Assembly (NCBI GenBank): GCA_023376005.1
Contig: CM042162.1
Coordinates: 90,347,758-90,411,757, forward strand
Direction of reading: 5' to 3'
DNA from: Doryteuthis pealeii
Taxonomy: Eukaryota > Mollusca > Cephalopoda > Myopsida > Loliginidae
DNA: 64,000 nucleotides
Both the position numbers and the translations under genes were made by a program. The notes under the pieces are model-generated. The model was not told the origin of the DNA. It did not search any database and was given only the letters and a program-made list of their open reading frames with translations. Each line of letters opens with the position of its first letter. Position 1 is the first letter of the stretch. Shown here in pieces: positions 44,945 through 55,439 of this stretch.

Positions 44945-45228
44945 ACCAACCCCTCTGCACGAGCAGGATGCGACACAAGGTCAATTTCTTAAGTGGAGTT
45001 TAACAAGTTTGAATTAAGAGTTTTCCTTCTCCTAGACTGGTTACCTAGCCATGGTTAAAGAGTCCAGTCTGCCCTGCTATTCATCCATAGCTGGAGGGGG
45101 AATTGGATTCATACCTTTACCAAGGGTATTAGCGCCAGGTGAAATTCTAACAGCTTCGTCCAGGAATTGAACTCGCATTGACGAGTCCCTTTCCTACGAC
45201 TCTAACCATTAGACCACGCGCCTCCATA
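44945..45228 (-). mobile_element. tRNA-derived SINE S2, right arm
   Basis: Inverted head: GAATTGAACTCGCATTGACG and CTCTAACCATTAGACCACGCG (45,200-45,220). Body: CTCTGCACGAGCAGGATGCG, GGTCAATTTCTTAAGTGG and GGTTAAAGAGTCCAGTCTGCC. Full length and well preserved. Confidence 0.85.
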
Positions 45229-45612
45229 AACATTTATTATTTTTGTATTAACATATAAATAGTAGAAGTGGATGCGTCTTTATTTGGTAACCGCTTATTC
45301 GTTTCTCATTTGGGACCACATACTTCTAGCCTTGTGCCACATCTAAGCTAACCTTAGTAAATAACTATTTGGTAACCGTTTTATTAAAGGGATACTATCC
45401 GAATTTAATTTAAACAAATGGTAACGTAGAAACTATTAGTTATTTAATGCTGATGGTTTAATTTTTAGATGTATTCGAAAATAGAAATCAAATCTTCATT
45501 ATTTTTGCTTTAAAACCCAGACCTGGTGATATTTAAAGAGTATATCTATTTACTTTGTCGTTAATTGTTTTATTTTCGAAGTTTCCCCCGGACAAAAATT
45601 AATGCAAATTCC
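45229..45612. other. AT-rich intergenic
   Basis: No gene or shared repeat recognised. Short duplicated phrase TTTGGTAACCG at about 45,283 and 45,370. Confidence 0.45.
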
Positions 45613-45614
45613 TT

Positions 45615-45645
<31 letters not shown>

Positions 45646-45648
45646 TTA

Positions 45649-45688
<40 letters not shown>

Positions 45689-45735
45689 TGAGAGAGAGTG
45701 AGATAGATAGATAGATAGACGGATAGATAGATACA
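45613..45735. repeat. (TA)n(GA)n(GATA)n compound microsatellite
   Basis: TA repeats 45,615-45,670 with one ATTAATAATTAAT break, then GA repeats and GATA repeats. Confidence 0.95.
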
Positions 45736-46260
45736 TACATGATCGTAGATTCTATCCGAATTTAGATTTATCCAAATTGATCGTCTGGAAGCTTCGATTA
45801 GAATTTAAAAAAATAATTCTCTGCATTTAAACGATACAGCTCCATAAAATATAAAACCGGGCGTTGTTTTCTGTATGTAAATATATTCATGCATTGAAAA
45901 TTATCTTCGTTCTCGGAATATGTAGGAAAAAAAAGGAACGAAAATGTTTCGAATTCAAAATTGCATGTCGAATATAATTTATTTTCGCTAAAAGTTTGGG
46001 ATAATCATTGAGTATATGCGAATAGAAGGTTTTTTTTTATCAAGATATTTCAAGAGTTTTGATTCGCGACTGGGACTATTAACGCCATATTTGATCGGAG
46101 AAGGGGAAGGGTTGATGATTCTTCAAATTCAAAAGTAATTTGTCTTATTATGTACAATGAATTGTTTTTTTTAATCACCTTTAACAAAATTGGAGGTTTC
46201 AAATCAAATTATGTTATATTTACACTGATATACCAAAACTGTATCTCAAGTTGCCAAAGT
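45736..46260. other. AT-rich intergenic
   Basis: No supported feature. GATTCTTCAAATTCAAAAG and poly-T runs only. Confidence 0.45.
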
Positions 46261-46680
46261 GTTAGACCTATACGCGCTCGCGAAAATAGATGCTTCTAGA
46301 ACAACGCCTATCCTTTCGGATGGGACTGTAGAATACAATAAGTGTAGCTCTCCAGAGGGGGTTAAATCCCCCTAATGGGGCTACCTGTGTTGCATAATCT
46401 ATGTGGTGGCATAGATTATTGGCATCCCCCTGTGTTTCTGCAGGGATAGTCCCTTTCATATCACGAACGGAAAATTACTGACAGTTGAAGTCTCGCACGT
46501 CACGTGATTTTGAATTAATTACTCAGTTCGAGCCGATATCTAGAGCAGGGGAGACGTCCCGTTTGCCCCGGCTGACTCAACCCAGCGCGCTGTGTGTTAG
46601 TTAGTAATAAAATAAACTTAGTTAAGTAAATAAAGGTTTTTAAAAGAACTGTATGGCGTTGTTGGTTGATGCATGCTTTA
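46260..46680 (-). repeat. Promoter-like unidentified element
   Basis: Read on the minus strand, the block has GGTTTTTGAAT-like AT-rich sequence, the octamer-type TCACGTGACGTGCGAG (46,492-46,507 reversed), GATATGAAAGGGACTATCC, and dyads GGGGGATTTAACCCCC and ATAATCTATGCCACCACATAGATTAT (46,395-46,420 reversed). Density of palindromes and a GC shift mark it as distinct, perhaps an LTR or promoter, but I found no TG/CA ends or duplication. Confidence 0.3.
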
Positions 46681-47290
46681 GTTCGAAGACCGGCCAAGAA
46701 AGAAAAATGAATCAAGATGAACAACCAATAACCTAGAAATAGAAGTCAATATGGCGACCTGGAGAGATAGAAAAGTCTAGACAATCAGGTGGCCACGAAG
46801 AAGAAAGAAAGTTATGCATCTCTATCTGTCTACCTCACTCCTCTCTCTATAAAAAAAACTTTCATTTTGTATATACCCAATATCATACCACGTATCTCTG
46901 AGGCGTAACACAGATTCTCAAAGATACGTGGTTCAAAGTTAACTGATCTGAAAAAATGTAAAAGATGTTAAATAAAATACTAGTACATTATATCTTTTCT
47001 TCATTAATATATGAACACTGAAAATTTCATTAAATTCGGTTTATTCCCTGATTTTTGGTATTTTTTTTCTTTCAGCAGGGTGACATACGATGGTGGAATT
47101 TAGGTCCGTTAAGTTCGGTTTAACTAGAAATAAATTACTAAATATGTGGGCACAATCAATGGTGTCTCTCATAGGAAAAATAAAATTGAAACTGAACACT
47201 CTCCACATATTAATACCACACAGAGCATGCGTATATAACAGTAAGATTTGACTAGTCTGACACAGGCTTTTAAAGAAAGAGAAAGCAATA
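46681..47290. other. Intergenic
   Basis: No supported gene. A short inverted pair, ATACCACGTATCTCTGAGG and TCAAAGATACGTGGTTC, lies at 46,886-46,934. Confidence 0.45.
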
Positions 47291-47329
47291 AGAAAACAAG
47301 AGAGGGAGTATGGTATAGAAATAGATAGA

Positions 47330-47362
47330 TAGATATAGAGAGAGTTAGTGAGTGAGAGAGAC

Positions 47363-47427
<65 letters not shown>
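47330..47427. repeat. (GA)n microsatellite
   Basis: About 65 bp of uninterrupted GA preceded by GATA and GACA units. The minus Ser/Leu frame is an artefact. Confidence 0.95.
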
Positions 47428-47429
<2 letters not shown>

Positions 47430-47552
47430 AGGAGATACTTGCGACACGTTTGTCACATCCTAAACGTGATGAACGATTCGGGTATGTAAGGAATGCATCA
47501 CATTGTGGGTAATAGTTTGCAAGCTAGTCTCGCCAAAAGAGTGATGACTAAT

Positions 47553-47622
<70 letters not shown>
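47553..47622. repeat. (GA)n microsatellite
   Basis: About 70 bp of uninterrupted GA; its left-arm partner is broken. Confidence 0.95.
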
Positions 47623-47626
<4 letters not shown>

Positions 47627-47861
47627 AAACCAAAAGTAGGAAGTAGTTAAAAAATAATGCACCCCTTATATATATATTCAAACAATTTATTTTCAGTGGA
47701 ACATTATGCAATCAAAACGGATATTATTAGGTATTATTTATCACAAACAGGATTGAAACTTTGTAAGCAAAAATCATAGATAAGCATCAGTTAAAAAATA
47801 ATTACACCCCTTATTTATTTATTTATTTAGAGAGAGAGAGAGATTTATATTTATCGCATAC
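47623..47861. other. Intergenic
   Basis: Contains the duplicated phrase AGTTAAAAAATAAT(G/T)(A)CACCCCTTAT at 47,646 and about 47,788. No gene. Confidence 0.5.
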
Positions 47862-48035
47862 CCCACTTGTATGGACTGGGCACAAGGCCTCGTTTTAACG
47901 TGGGCCCACCCACAAGCCGAAGCTCATGTGTGGGAAAGAACAAAAATTACGTTGATCCTTTGGCATTCCCCTACAAGAGCGGAGATTGCCTCCTGGGATG
48001 GACGCTATTATCAAACTCTCGACAAGTCCAGCGGC
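47862..48035 (+). repeat. Dispersed repeat E, copy 2
   Basis: CCACTTGTATGGACTGGGCAC, CTCGTTTTAACGTGGGCCC, GAACAAAAATTACGTTGATCC, GGATGGACGCTATTATC. Lacks the central GC-rich part seen at 44,342-44,642. Confidence 0.65.
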
Positions 48036-48044
48036 CGAAGCTAT

Positions 48045-48045
48045 T

Positions 48046-48119
<74 letters not shown>

Positions 48120-48121
48120 AG
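48045..48121. repeat. (GA)n microsatellite
   Basis: About 75 bp GA with a single break, ending at the SINE fragment. Confidence 0.95.
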
Positions 48122-48211
48122 ATGTGAAATGCAAACAGTCTCGTCCAGGATTTGAACTCGTGTCACTTTGTCCATTTCCTACGACAGCAACCATTACACT
48201 ACGAGCGCCAC
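48121..48211 (-). mobile_element. SINE S2 head fragment
   Basis: Inverted B box CAGGATTTGAACTCG (48,147) and inverted A box GCAACCATTACACTACG (48,186). Head only, attached to GA repeats. Confidence 0.6.
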
Positions 48212-49094
48212 TTTTATGCAGTCCATTACTCTTTTCTTTGTGCTTTGAGATTAAACCAGACTTTCCCGCATTAGCCCCTTGGGTAAATATCATAACGCCC
48301 CCCCCCTTACAAACGGAAGTTCGCAATGGGGTCGAGAACCAATCATAATAGTCCGTTTGTTCGCGTGACATTAAAAGGCCCGAGTGTGCTCAATGCGATT
48401 GATGTAATCAAACAAACTTCCAACGCGTCCTTATTCGTCACTCGGGGGTAAGAAAACCAAGAACGCACCCTCCCCCATCTCCAACATCAGACCATCTTAT
48501 ATCCAGGTGTATTTCACTGAAGTAGATATTTTGATCAAATGACAGGTGAATAGCGGGTATCTAGGATAGGTATGGGGAAGTGAACACAGATTTTAGTGAA
48601 CGGTTCGTTCGAGTGTACTTATAGGACCCTCCCTTTTTTCCTCTTTTTTTTTTTTTTTTTTTTACTTATTTAGAATTCGGCTGCTTTGACCTCCACCCCA
48701 CTACCAACCTATCCCCCCAACTGACGAGCCAAATTTGGACGTCCGCCAACCTTTCAATCAATCTAGTTGCATGGAGATCTGCAGTGAAAAAGCCCCGTCG
48801 GCAAATACTGAATCTATCGACGCAACAAAATACTTTCATCTAGAATTCTACTTACTCCGGCTAAATCAATTCTAGCTGATTAAGAAACTGGGGGTTCGTT
48901 TTCAGATTCCTCTTATAGAATTTCGCCGGTTTTCCGACATTCGACTGTGCCTTTAAATTTGAACAAACCACTTAGGTTTAAAGCCGCATATAAGTAGAGA
49001 CACATAGACAGCTTCCATTATATTCACAACATGAATGTCTGTATGTCATATGGGCTCACCAATAAAGAGGCGCTCGTGTGTAATGATTACCGTC

Positions 49095-49095
<1 letters not shown>
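48212..49095. other. Intergenic with poly-T
   Basis: T run at 48,640-48,663 and a C run at 48,298-48,306. Otherwise unique-looking sequence with no supported gene. Confidence 0.45.
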
Positions 49096-49133
<38 letters not shown>

Positions 49134-49150
49134 CTGGTGTAAAAAGCTAA

Positions 49151-49182
<32 letters not shown>
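49096..49182. repeat. (TAA)n microsatellite
   Basis: Two pure TAA arrays separated by ATGCTGGTGTAAAAAGC, a truncated LINE end. Consistent with tails of older insertions. Confidence 0.9.
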
Positions 49183-49183
<1 letters not shown>

Positions 49184-49775
49184 TGATAAGACCCAACAGA
49201 ATAGTAAGTGTAGACTTTGCGGTAATAGAGATGAGACTGTTAACCATATACTCTGCAAATGTAGCAAACTAGCACAACGAGAATACAAAACTAGACACAA
49301 CTGGGTTGGGAAGGTGATCCACTGGGAATTATGCAAAAAATTAAATTTTGACCACACAACAAAATGGTATATGCATAAACCAGAATCTGTTCTTGAGAAC
49401 GAAACGCACAAAATTCTCTGGGACTTTGAGATAAAAACGGATCACCTTATCCCAGCAAGAAGACCAGACCTAATGTTGATAAACAAAAAAGAAAGAACTT
49501 GTCAACTGGTGGATTTTGCAGTGCCAGCAGATCACAGGGTGAAGTTAAAGGAAAATGAAAAAATAGACAAATATCTGGACCTTGCCAGAGAACTGAAAAA
49601 GTTATGGAATATGAAAGTGAAAGTGATACCAATTGTAGTTGGTGCACTTGGAACAGTCCCAAAAGGATTAGAAAAGGGCTTGGAAAGTTTGGATATCAGA
49701 GGAAGGATTGAAACCATTCAGAACACTGCACTGCTGCAATCTGCCAGAATACCCAGAAGAGTTCTGGAGACCTGA
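49182..49775 (+). pseudogene. R2/NeSL-like LINE: C-terminal zinc knuckle and RLE domain
   Basis: An open frame continues from the TAA repeat to TGA at 49,773-49,775. It carries a CCHC knuckle (CRLCGNRDETVNH...C, C-x2-C-x8-H-x4-C, from 49,209), then the restriction-like endonuclease region with RPD and a second Asp 14 residues after it (RPDLMLINKKERTCQLVD). That R/K-PD-x12-14-D pattern defines the endonuclease of R2, NeSL and related non-LTR retrotransposons, which nicks target DNA for target-primed reverse transcription. The reverse transcriptase itself is absent, so this is a 5'-truncated dead copy. A GTG at 49,314 is not a real start. The mirror copy at 13,983-14,600 is frameshifted. Confidence 0.8.
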
Positions 49776-50027
49776 GGAGACTTGCTGTCACTCAGACTCC
49801 AGTGAAAGACCATCAGCTAACACTGATGTGAAAACTCAAAAGGAGTAAAAATAATAATGGATTGGAAAATCTGGACATTAGAGGAAAGATTGAAACCATC
49901 CAGAATACTGCACTGCTGCAATCTGCCAGAATACTCAGAAGAGTCCTGGGGACCTGAGGAGACTTGCTGTCACTCAGACTCCAATGAAAGGCCATCAGCT
50001 AACGCTGATGTGAAAACTCAAAAGGAG

Positions 50028-50091
<64 letters not shown>

Positions 50092-50203
50092 AGCAAGGTT
50101 TAGATCGACTCGAATACTCAGAAAAGTCCTGAAGACCTGAGGAGACTTGCTGTTACTCAGCCTCAAGTGAACCACCGGCTACGGCAGGTGTGAAAACCTA
50201 ATG

Positions 50204-50247
<44 letters not shown>

Positions 50248-50248
50248 G
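49776..50248 (+). mobile_element. Nested 5'-truncated LINE 3' ends with (TAA)n tails
   Basis: The 3' UTR of the copy above ends in GATGTGAAAACTCAAAAGG at about 49,845. A second truncated copy starts near 49,859 (GATTGGAAAATCTGGACATT) and ends in TAA at 50,029-50,090. A third, diverged copy (50,091-50,198, ACCACCGGCTACGGCAGG) ends in TAA at 50,200-50,246. Successive insertions into or beside earlier TAA tails explain the tandem order. Confidence 0.8.
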
Positions 50249-50274
50249 CTGAAATAAATTAATCTTAACGGAGA

Positions 50275-50569
50275 ATCAATTCTTTTTATAAAAGCATTTT
50301 TCTATTTAACCCAAAGATCAGACCCTAACAGGTACTGCCACTCTGGGTCAGAATGGACCAGGGAGCAATGGCGATGAATGAATGCTCGAAACATCCCAGA
50401 GTTTCAGAACTGGAACCTCACCATCAGAGCTGGTTCCTAGTGGTTGAGCAGTCTATGACAGTCGATGGCAGAAGGCCTTAGAGTCATGGGTATGACGTTA
50501 AGCTCCATGTAATGATGAGAGTCTAATTGTGGAGGTCTGAGAAATGTGCTGTACTTGTTTATCGCCATT
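50275..50569. repeat. Repeat C, inverted pair
   Basis: 50,282-50,445 is minus orientation (CTATTTAACCC ... CACTCTGGGTCAGAATGG ... GAACTGGAACCTCAC). 50,460-50,569 is plus orientation (GGGTATGACGTTAAGCTCC ... TTTATCGCCATT) and is cut at GCCATT by the MITE. Confidence 0.65.
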
Positions 50570-50878
50570 CCGGACCATATGACCTTTAGGCACCCCTTTT
50601 GCGATCTCGATTCATAAGGACATGTTTTTCATTTACACCATCAAAATCCGGTTGTTTGTTAACAGACAATTTTTAGATTAAAAAAAATGATAAAACTAAC
50701 CCCTAACTCTAACCATAACTCTAACCCTAACCTAACCCTAAACCCTAACTCAACCCTAACCCTAACCCTAAACCCTAACTCTAACCCCTAACAAACAACC
50801 GGACTTTGACGGTCTAAATGAAAAACATGTCCTTATGAATCGAGATCACAAAAGGGGTGTCTAAAGGTCATATGATCT
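50570..50878. mobile_element. Telomere-like MITE, 309 bp, TSD GCCATT
   Basis: Terminal inverted repeats of about 95 bp (GGACCATATGACCTTTAGGC ... against GTCTAAAGGTCATATGATC) enclose imperfect CCCTAA repeats at about 50,700-50,790. GCCATT is duplicated at 50,564-50,569 and 50,879-50,884, and repeat C reads continuously across the element, so the boundaries are precise. No transposase. A third copy lies at 57,544-57,797. Confidence 0.85.
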
Positions 50879-51275
50879 GCCATTACTCCCAGGTCCACCT
50901 GACCTGAGTGGTAGTATCTGTTAGAATCCCTCTTATGGGTTAAATAGAACAAAAATGAATTGAAAAAGATTGTGTTAAAAAAAATGAGTACCCATCGAGA
51001 ATGAATAACACAAAACATCTTCGGCATAAAATGACCCAATATGAGTTGAAATGCCGTAAAATCCAAACAATCAACCAATCCATCTATGAGATAAATAGAT
51101 AAAAATGAGTATTAAAAATGTATTTAAAAAAATTGAAAATTGAATATCCGACAAGAATGAATCAAACAAAAAAATCTTCGGCATAAAATAACCCAACAAA
51201 GGTTGATATGCCGTAAAAACCAACCAACCACCCAACCAACCAATCAACCAGCCAGCCAACCACATGAGTTGCCGA
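50879..51275 (+). repeat. Repeat C copies, two in tandem
   Basis: First copy: TTACTCCCAGGTCCACC ... TATGGGTTAAATAGAAC ... GAGTTGAAATGCCGTAAAA (about 51,042). Second copy, 3' part only: ATGAGATAAATAGATAAAAATG ... GGTTGATATGCCGTAAAAACC (about 51,200), then CCAACCAACC repeats to 51,260. Confidence 0.65.
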
Positions 51276-51344
51276 CATAATTCACCTATTAAGCTTAACT
51301 TAGTTGTTTTACAAGGTTAAAAGTATGGGGCATACAGTGATAAT

Positions 51345-51415
51345 TGAACCCGATAACAATGGTCTGCTCGCCTAGCTTGCTAACCACTACACCACTCTAT
51401 GTGCCCTTGGCATAC
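51345..51415 (-). mobile_element. tRNA-like SINE head S3
   Basis: Inverted B box region GATAATTGAACCCGATAAC and inverted A box GCTAACCACTACACCACTC (51,380). Part of a larger unit shared only with the mirror copy. Confidence 0.5.
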
Positions 51416-51654
51416 AAATACTGGGCTATTATTATAATAGAAGTTACAAGCAAACAATGCAACCTCTGTCGGATGAAAGTTGAGGGTCCGAAACGTTCTA
51501 AAAATGAAAATAGTAGGAATCGGATGGGCACACCAAAAAAATCAATGTATAATAACAGTAATATATCGTATAAGAAATGGACAACGGGAAACATTTTGTG
51601 ACATAGAAGCAATGGATAAAAAAATATGATTTTCTAAATCTCTTTATATTAAGA
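51416..51654. other. Intergenic
   Basis: CTGTCGGATGAAAGTTGAGGG...GAAACGTTC resembles phrases near retroelement 3' ends. No gene supported. Confidence 0.35.
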
Positions 51655-51841
51655 TCTATCTATCCATCTATCTATCTATTGTAGTCTGTTTCTATCTATC
51701 TATCTATCATCTATCTATCTATCTATCTATCTAATCTTCTATCTATCAATCTATTGTAGTCTGTTTCTATCTATCTATCTATCGTCACCTTTTTCTATCT
51801 ATCTATCTATCTATCTATCTATCCATCTATCGTAGTCTGTT

Positions 51842-51875
<34 letters not shown>

Positions 51876-51885
51876 GTAATCTGTT

Positions 51886-51926
<41 letters not shown>

Positions 51927-52201
51927 TGTAGTCTGTTTCAATCTATCTATCTATCTATCTATCTATTGTAGTCTGTTTCAATCTATCTATCTATCTATCT
52001 ATCTATTGTAGTCTGTTTCAATCTATCTATCTTCTTCTATCTTCTATCTATTGTAGTCTGTTTCAATCTATCTATCTATCTATCTATTGTAGTCTGTTTT
52101 CTATCTATCTATCTATCTATCTATCGTAGTTGATTTCTATCTATCTATCTATCTATCTAATCTATCTATCTATTGTAGTCTGTTTCTCTCTCTCTCTCTC
52201 T

Positions 52202-52260
<59 letters not shown>
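51655..52260. repeat. (CTAT)n satellite with TGTAGTCTGTTTC linkers
   Basis: Pure CTAT arrays divided about every 35-50 bp by TGTAGTCTGTTTC (at least ten times), then (CT)n at 52,185-52,232 and (TA)n to 52,260. The fixed linker shows a higher-order unit. Confidence 0.95.
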
Positions 52261-52263
<3 letters not shown>

Positions 52264-52509
52264 TATATATATAATATATGGAGAGAAGACAGCGATGGGG
52301 GGAAAAGAGATTTGAATAAGAGACTTGATTATCACTTTAAAAAGTATAAAGTCAATCTATATGATGTTATTTTGTTGATATTAGGAATTAGATCGAGAAA
52401 AGAAAAATCAATGTATAATAGCAGTAATATATCGTTTAAAAAGATGACAACCAAATTGGACAGCGAGAGAAATGTTGTGACAAAGAATCAATGTATAATA
52501 AAACCTTTC
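52261..52509. other. Intergenic
   Basis: Contains a doubled phrase, AATCAATGTATAATA(G/A)(C/A) at 52,406 and 52,486. No gene. Confidence 0.5.
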
Positions 52510-52965
52510 TTTGTTTATGACTCTCTTCCCCTCTCTATCTCTCTTCCCTACCTCTCTATCTTTATTCCCCCTCTCTCTATCTCTCCCCACTCCCTCTCTC
52601 TCTTCTTTCTCTATCTCTATCTCTCTCCTCTTTCTCTCTCTTTCTTTCCTCTTTCTTACCTCACTCTCTCAATCTCTCACCTCCCTCACTCCATTTCTCT
52701 TTCCTCCCTCTATCTCTCTCCTTCCTCTCTGTTTCCTCACACATCTTTTCCTCCCTCTCTCCCTCTCTCTCTATATATCTATATATCTGCCCACCCTCTC
52801 TCTATATATCTCTTCCTCTCTCCCCTCTCTATTTCCTCACACTCTCTTTCCCCCCTCTCTCTCTCTTCGCTCTGTCTTGACTTCCTCTATTTATTTATTT
52901 CCTCCCTCTCTCTATATCTCTCCCCACCCTCTCTCTCTCGAAATCTCTCAATATTTTTTCTCGTT
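52510..52965. repeat. CT-rich polypyrimidine tract
   Basis: CTCTCCCTC and CTATCTCTC repeats with frequent interruptions. The Ser/Leu/Pro frames of 155-227 codons are translations of the repeat. Confidence 0.9.
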
Positions 52966-53060
52966 GAGCATCTATTGAGCTATATACGAGGGTAATTCCA
53001 AAGGTAACGTCTCCAAAATATTTAGAAATCACAGAAATGTTTATAGTTTATTATCAATGA

Positions 53061-53450
53061 CTAGTACAAAATAAAAAACGCCCATGTAAAAATACATTTT
53101 TGAAACATATTGCCTGAGGGGTGGGAGTAAAAAATTCAATGTCAGCGAGTTTGTACCCTAAGTAAGTAAAATCATCAAATTCATTAAAGGATTAAAAAAT
53201 AAAACAATTTGAAATGTAAACTTTAAATATGTATTAAAATAAAACAAACTATATATAGATATATAATACCAGTCATCTATTTATTAAAACTTGTTTTAAA
53301 AAACAATGAGGACTGTATAATGCTGCATGTTCAAATTTTGTGTGTATTTATTCTGTTATGACGATTTTGGGTAATGTGACGTAAGCAGTGGCGTAACTTT
53401 TGTTACAGACAAAAACCGGAAGCGAATCTCCATTATCAATGATGTTTACA
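53061..53450 (-). mobile_element. Helitron-like family B, right arm
   Basis: On the minus strand it runs from GATTCGCTTCCGGTTTTTG (about 53,430) to a 3' end near CTAG at 53,061-53,064. The terminal stem-loop is weaker than at 160-528. Body phrases TTTGAACATGCAGCATTATAC and CCCCTCAGGCAATATG match. Confidence 0.5.
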
Positions 53451-53679
53451 TAATTTTAGTTTCATTTAGTTCGATACATTTTCGTAGGCACTTCGGCAGT
53501 TTTTGTATGCCCATGTCATACCAGCAGACTGCCATGTCTTTGAGGAATCAATGCACCTCATCATCGTTGCAAACCCCCACAACACCAGTTGCGGACGTTT
53601 TTGATATTCATGCACGAATCGCCATTCACTTGCCTTAAGTGGAAATGGATTTCAAACGGTTTAATGCCCATTATGTTCT

Positions 53680-53680
<1 letters not shown>
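53451..53680. other. Intergenic
   Basis: No recognised feature; mirror of about 9,890-10,110. Confidence 0.45.
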
Positions 53681-53681
<1 letters not shown>

Positions 53682-53734
<53 letters not shown>

Positions 53735-53790
53735 CTCTCTCTCCCCCCCCCCTCTCTCTCTCTCTCTCACACACACATACACACATATTT
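53682..53790. repeat. (AC)n(TC)n compound microsatellite
   Basis: AC repeat 53,683-53,730, CT, C9, CT, then short AC. Confidence 0.95.
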
Positions 53791-54609
53791 GTTGGTCTCA
53801 AAATTATTATATGCTCCCAAAATACGGTAGAACTCTCTAAAGGGACTTTAAAAGAACTTTCACCGCTTAGCGTAAGGCATTACTCGTCTGTTGTTTACAG
53901 ACTTGAGTTCTGTGGTGATCGTAACATACATCTACGGATGTGTGTATTTATCAGCTAAATGTTCGCCTATATAGGGTTAACACCTATATTTTTACGTGTA
54001 TGTGGAATTGAATAAATTAAAATAATTAAGTTTTTTTAAACAATTAGTTTTACAATTGTATGTTATAAGTTAAGTTTTGAATTATGTAAACAAAAGAAAA
54101 TTAGTTTGGAAATATTTTAGCAACAATAGAAACAATTGTTTAAATTCCGATGACAATATCTGCATTGTTATCGGAATTCCACGGGTAACAAAATCATCCG
54201 ATATCTACGTCATTAAAAAACAGCTGATATTTGATGAATAATTAATTTTAACTTAATGATCACGTGCACATTACAAAACAAAATTATAAAAAGGCCCATT
54301 AGTTGCAAAGCTTCAGTTGGAGCGGACGCTCTCCCCCAACTCGACAAAGTGAGGAGAGGACGCCGTCCGGAGACACAAAATACGACTCAGCAGATCCGTC
54401 TCTTTTTTCATTTCATATTTTCTCTCTCTCCTTCTCAATACGACACAAGTTCAATCACAGATTTTGTTTTAACAAAACTGCTAGAATGTTGACACATCAA
54501 AACGGTCACTCGCAATAACGAAATATAAACAATACATACGCACTCTGCACACACAACTACCAACAAACACATACGGTCCGCAACACCACTGAAATAGCAT
54601 TTGACTATA
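53791..54609. other. AT-rich intergenic
   Basis: Mirror of about 8,890-9,760. AGTTGGAGCGGACGCTCTCC is a local dyad near 54,315. No gene. Confidence 0.45.
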
Positions 54610-54872
54610 AAGTAAGTAAAGTCGTCGGGGCGGCCTAAAGTCGGCATCAGCCAGTCAGCGAGGGAGTCTATCCCCTTTTCAATAGCGTTAGACCAAGAAG
54701 ATTGTTTTTGGCGTCTGAGGTGGAGCACCACACCTACCCTTAGCTCCTTACTTTACCGCACAGATCCCTGTGCTACTCATACGCTGAGTTGGCGAGGACC
54801 GGTATCGAACTAGGAACCTTGTGGTTTCTAGCCGAACTCTCTACCGACTGAGCTAACTCGGCAATTGTACAT
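54610..54872 (-). mobile_element. tRNA-derived SINE S1, right arm
   Basis: Inverted A box CTCTACCGACTGAGCTAAC (54,839-54,857) and inverted B box CCGGTATCGAACTAGG. Body: GCGTCTGAGGTGGAGC, AGCTCCTTACTTTACCGCAC, AGCCAGTCAGCGAGGGAG. The minus-strand 3' end shows an ACTTTACTTACTTT tail. Confidence 0.85.
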
Positions 54873-55154
54873 TATGTATATAAAGTTGTTTCTTGTATCA
54901 ATTTTGTTTTCTTTTTTTGTTTTCTACGGAAACTACATTTCTGTACTCTCATACATTTAAATTGCGGGAAACAACACGCGGATTTTCTTTAACCACCAAA
55001 ACGCCGAGTGCATAAGGCCCCACACCTATAACTGACAGCTAGCGAGGGCCGAGACGGTAAGGAGCGGACTGGCGAAAATTCATTCGGGTTTCTTTCCCGG
55101 TTAGAAGTAGTTATTAATTTCTAGCCACACTGATGAGACGTAAATGTCGAAACA
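54873..55154. other. Outer end of right arm
   Basis: Unique-looking; GAGACGTAAATGTCGAAACACGG at 55,135 pairs with the left arm near 8,310. Confidence 0.6.
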
Positions 55155-55183
55155 CGGTGTCTGTGAATGACTATATATTATAT

Positions 55184-55221
<38 letters not shown>

Positions 55222-55336
55222 CTAGCAAAAGTACCCGGACCCTGACTGGACGAAACATTTTAGGAACACCAGGGGGCGTTTCTAAAAATGAAAAAAAATA
55301 TAAAATCACCGAACATTTGAATATTACAGTGTTTGT

Positions 55337-55380
<44 letters not shown>

Positions 55381-55412
55381 CATTATATATATTATATATA
55401 TATATATATCCT
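55155..55412. repeat. (TA)n arrays bounding the palindrome
   Basis: TA repeats at 55,158-55,221 and 55,339-55,412. Between them, ACTAGCAAAAGTACCCGGACC resembles an inverted Helitron-like 3' end, without a clear stem. Confidence 0.7.
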
Positions 55413-55439
55413 GTATTATATGGTGATTGCCACTTTTCA

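Larger units (their letters stand above)
33015..55180. repeat. Right arm of giant inverted duplication
   Basis: Reverse-complement counterpart of 8,261-32,776. Microsatellites are long and uninterrupted, a LINE frame is intact and target-site duplications are exact, so this arm appears to be the better-polished copy. It ends in the TA repeat at about 55,155-55,220, where the left arm ends at the scaffold gap. Confidence 0.9.

Noticed and set aside
47867..48155. Frames beginning MYGLGTRPRF / MDWAQGL running into Arg-Glu repeats
   Set aside because: Repeat E read into a GA microsatellite; the Arg-Glu tail is the repeat.
50700..50790. Chromosome end or telomere
   Set aside because: The CCCTAA repeats are short, imperfect and enclosed by inverted repeats of a mobile element with flanking sequence on both sides.
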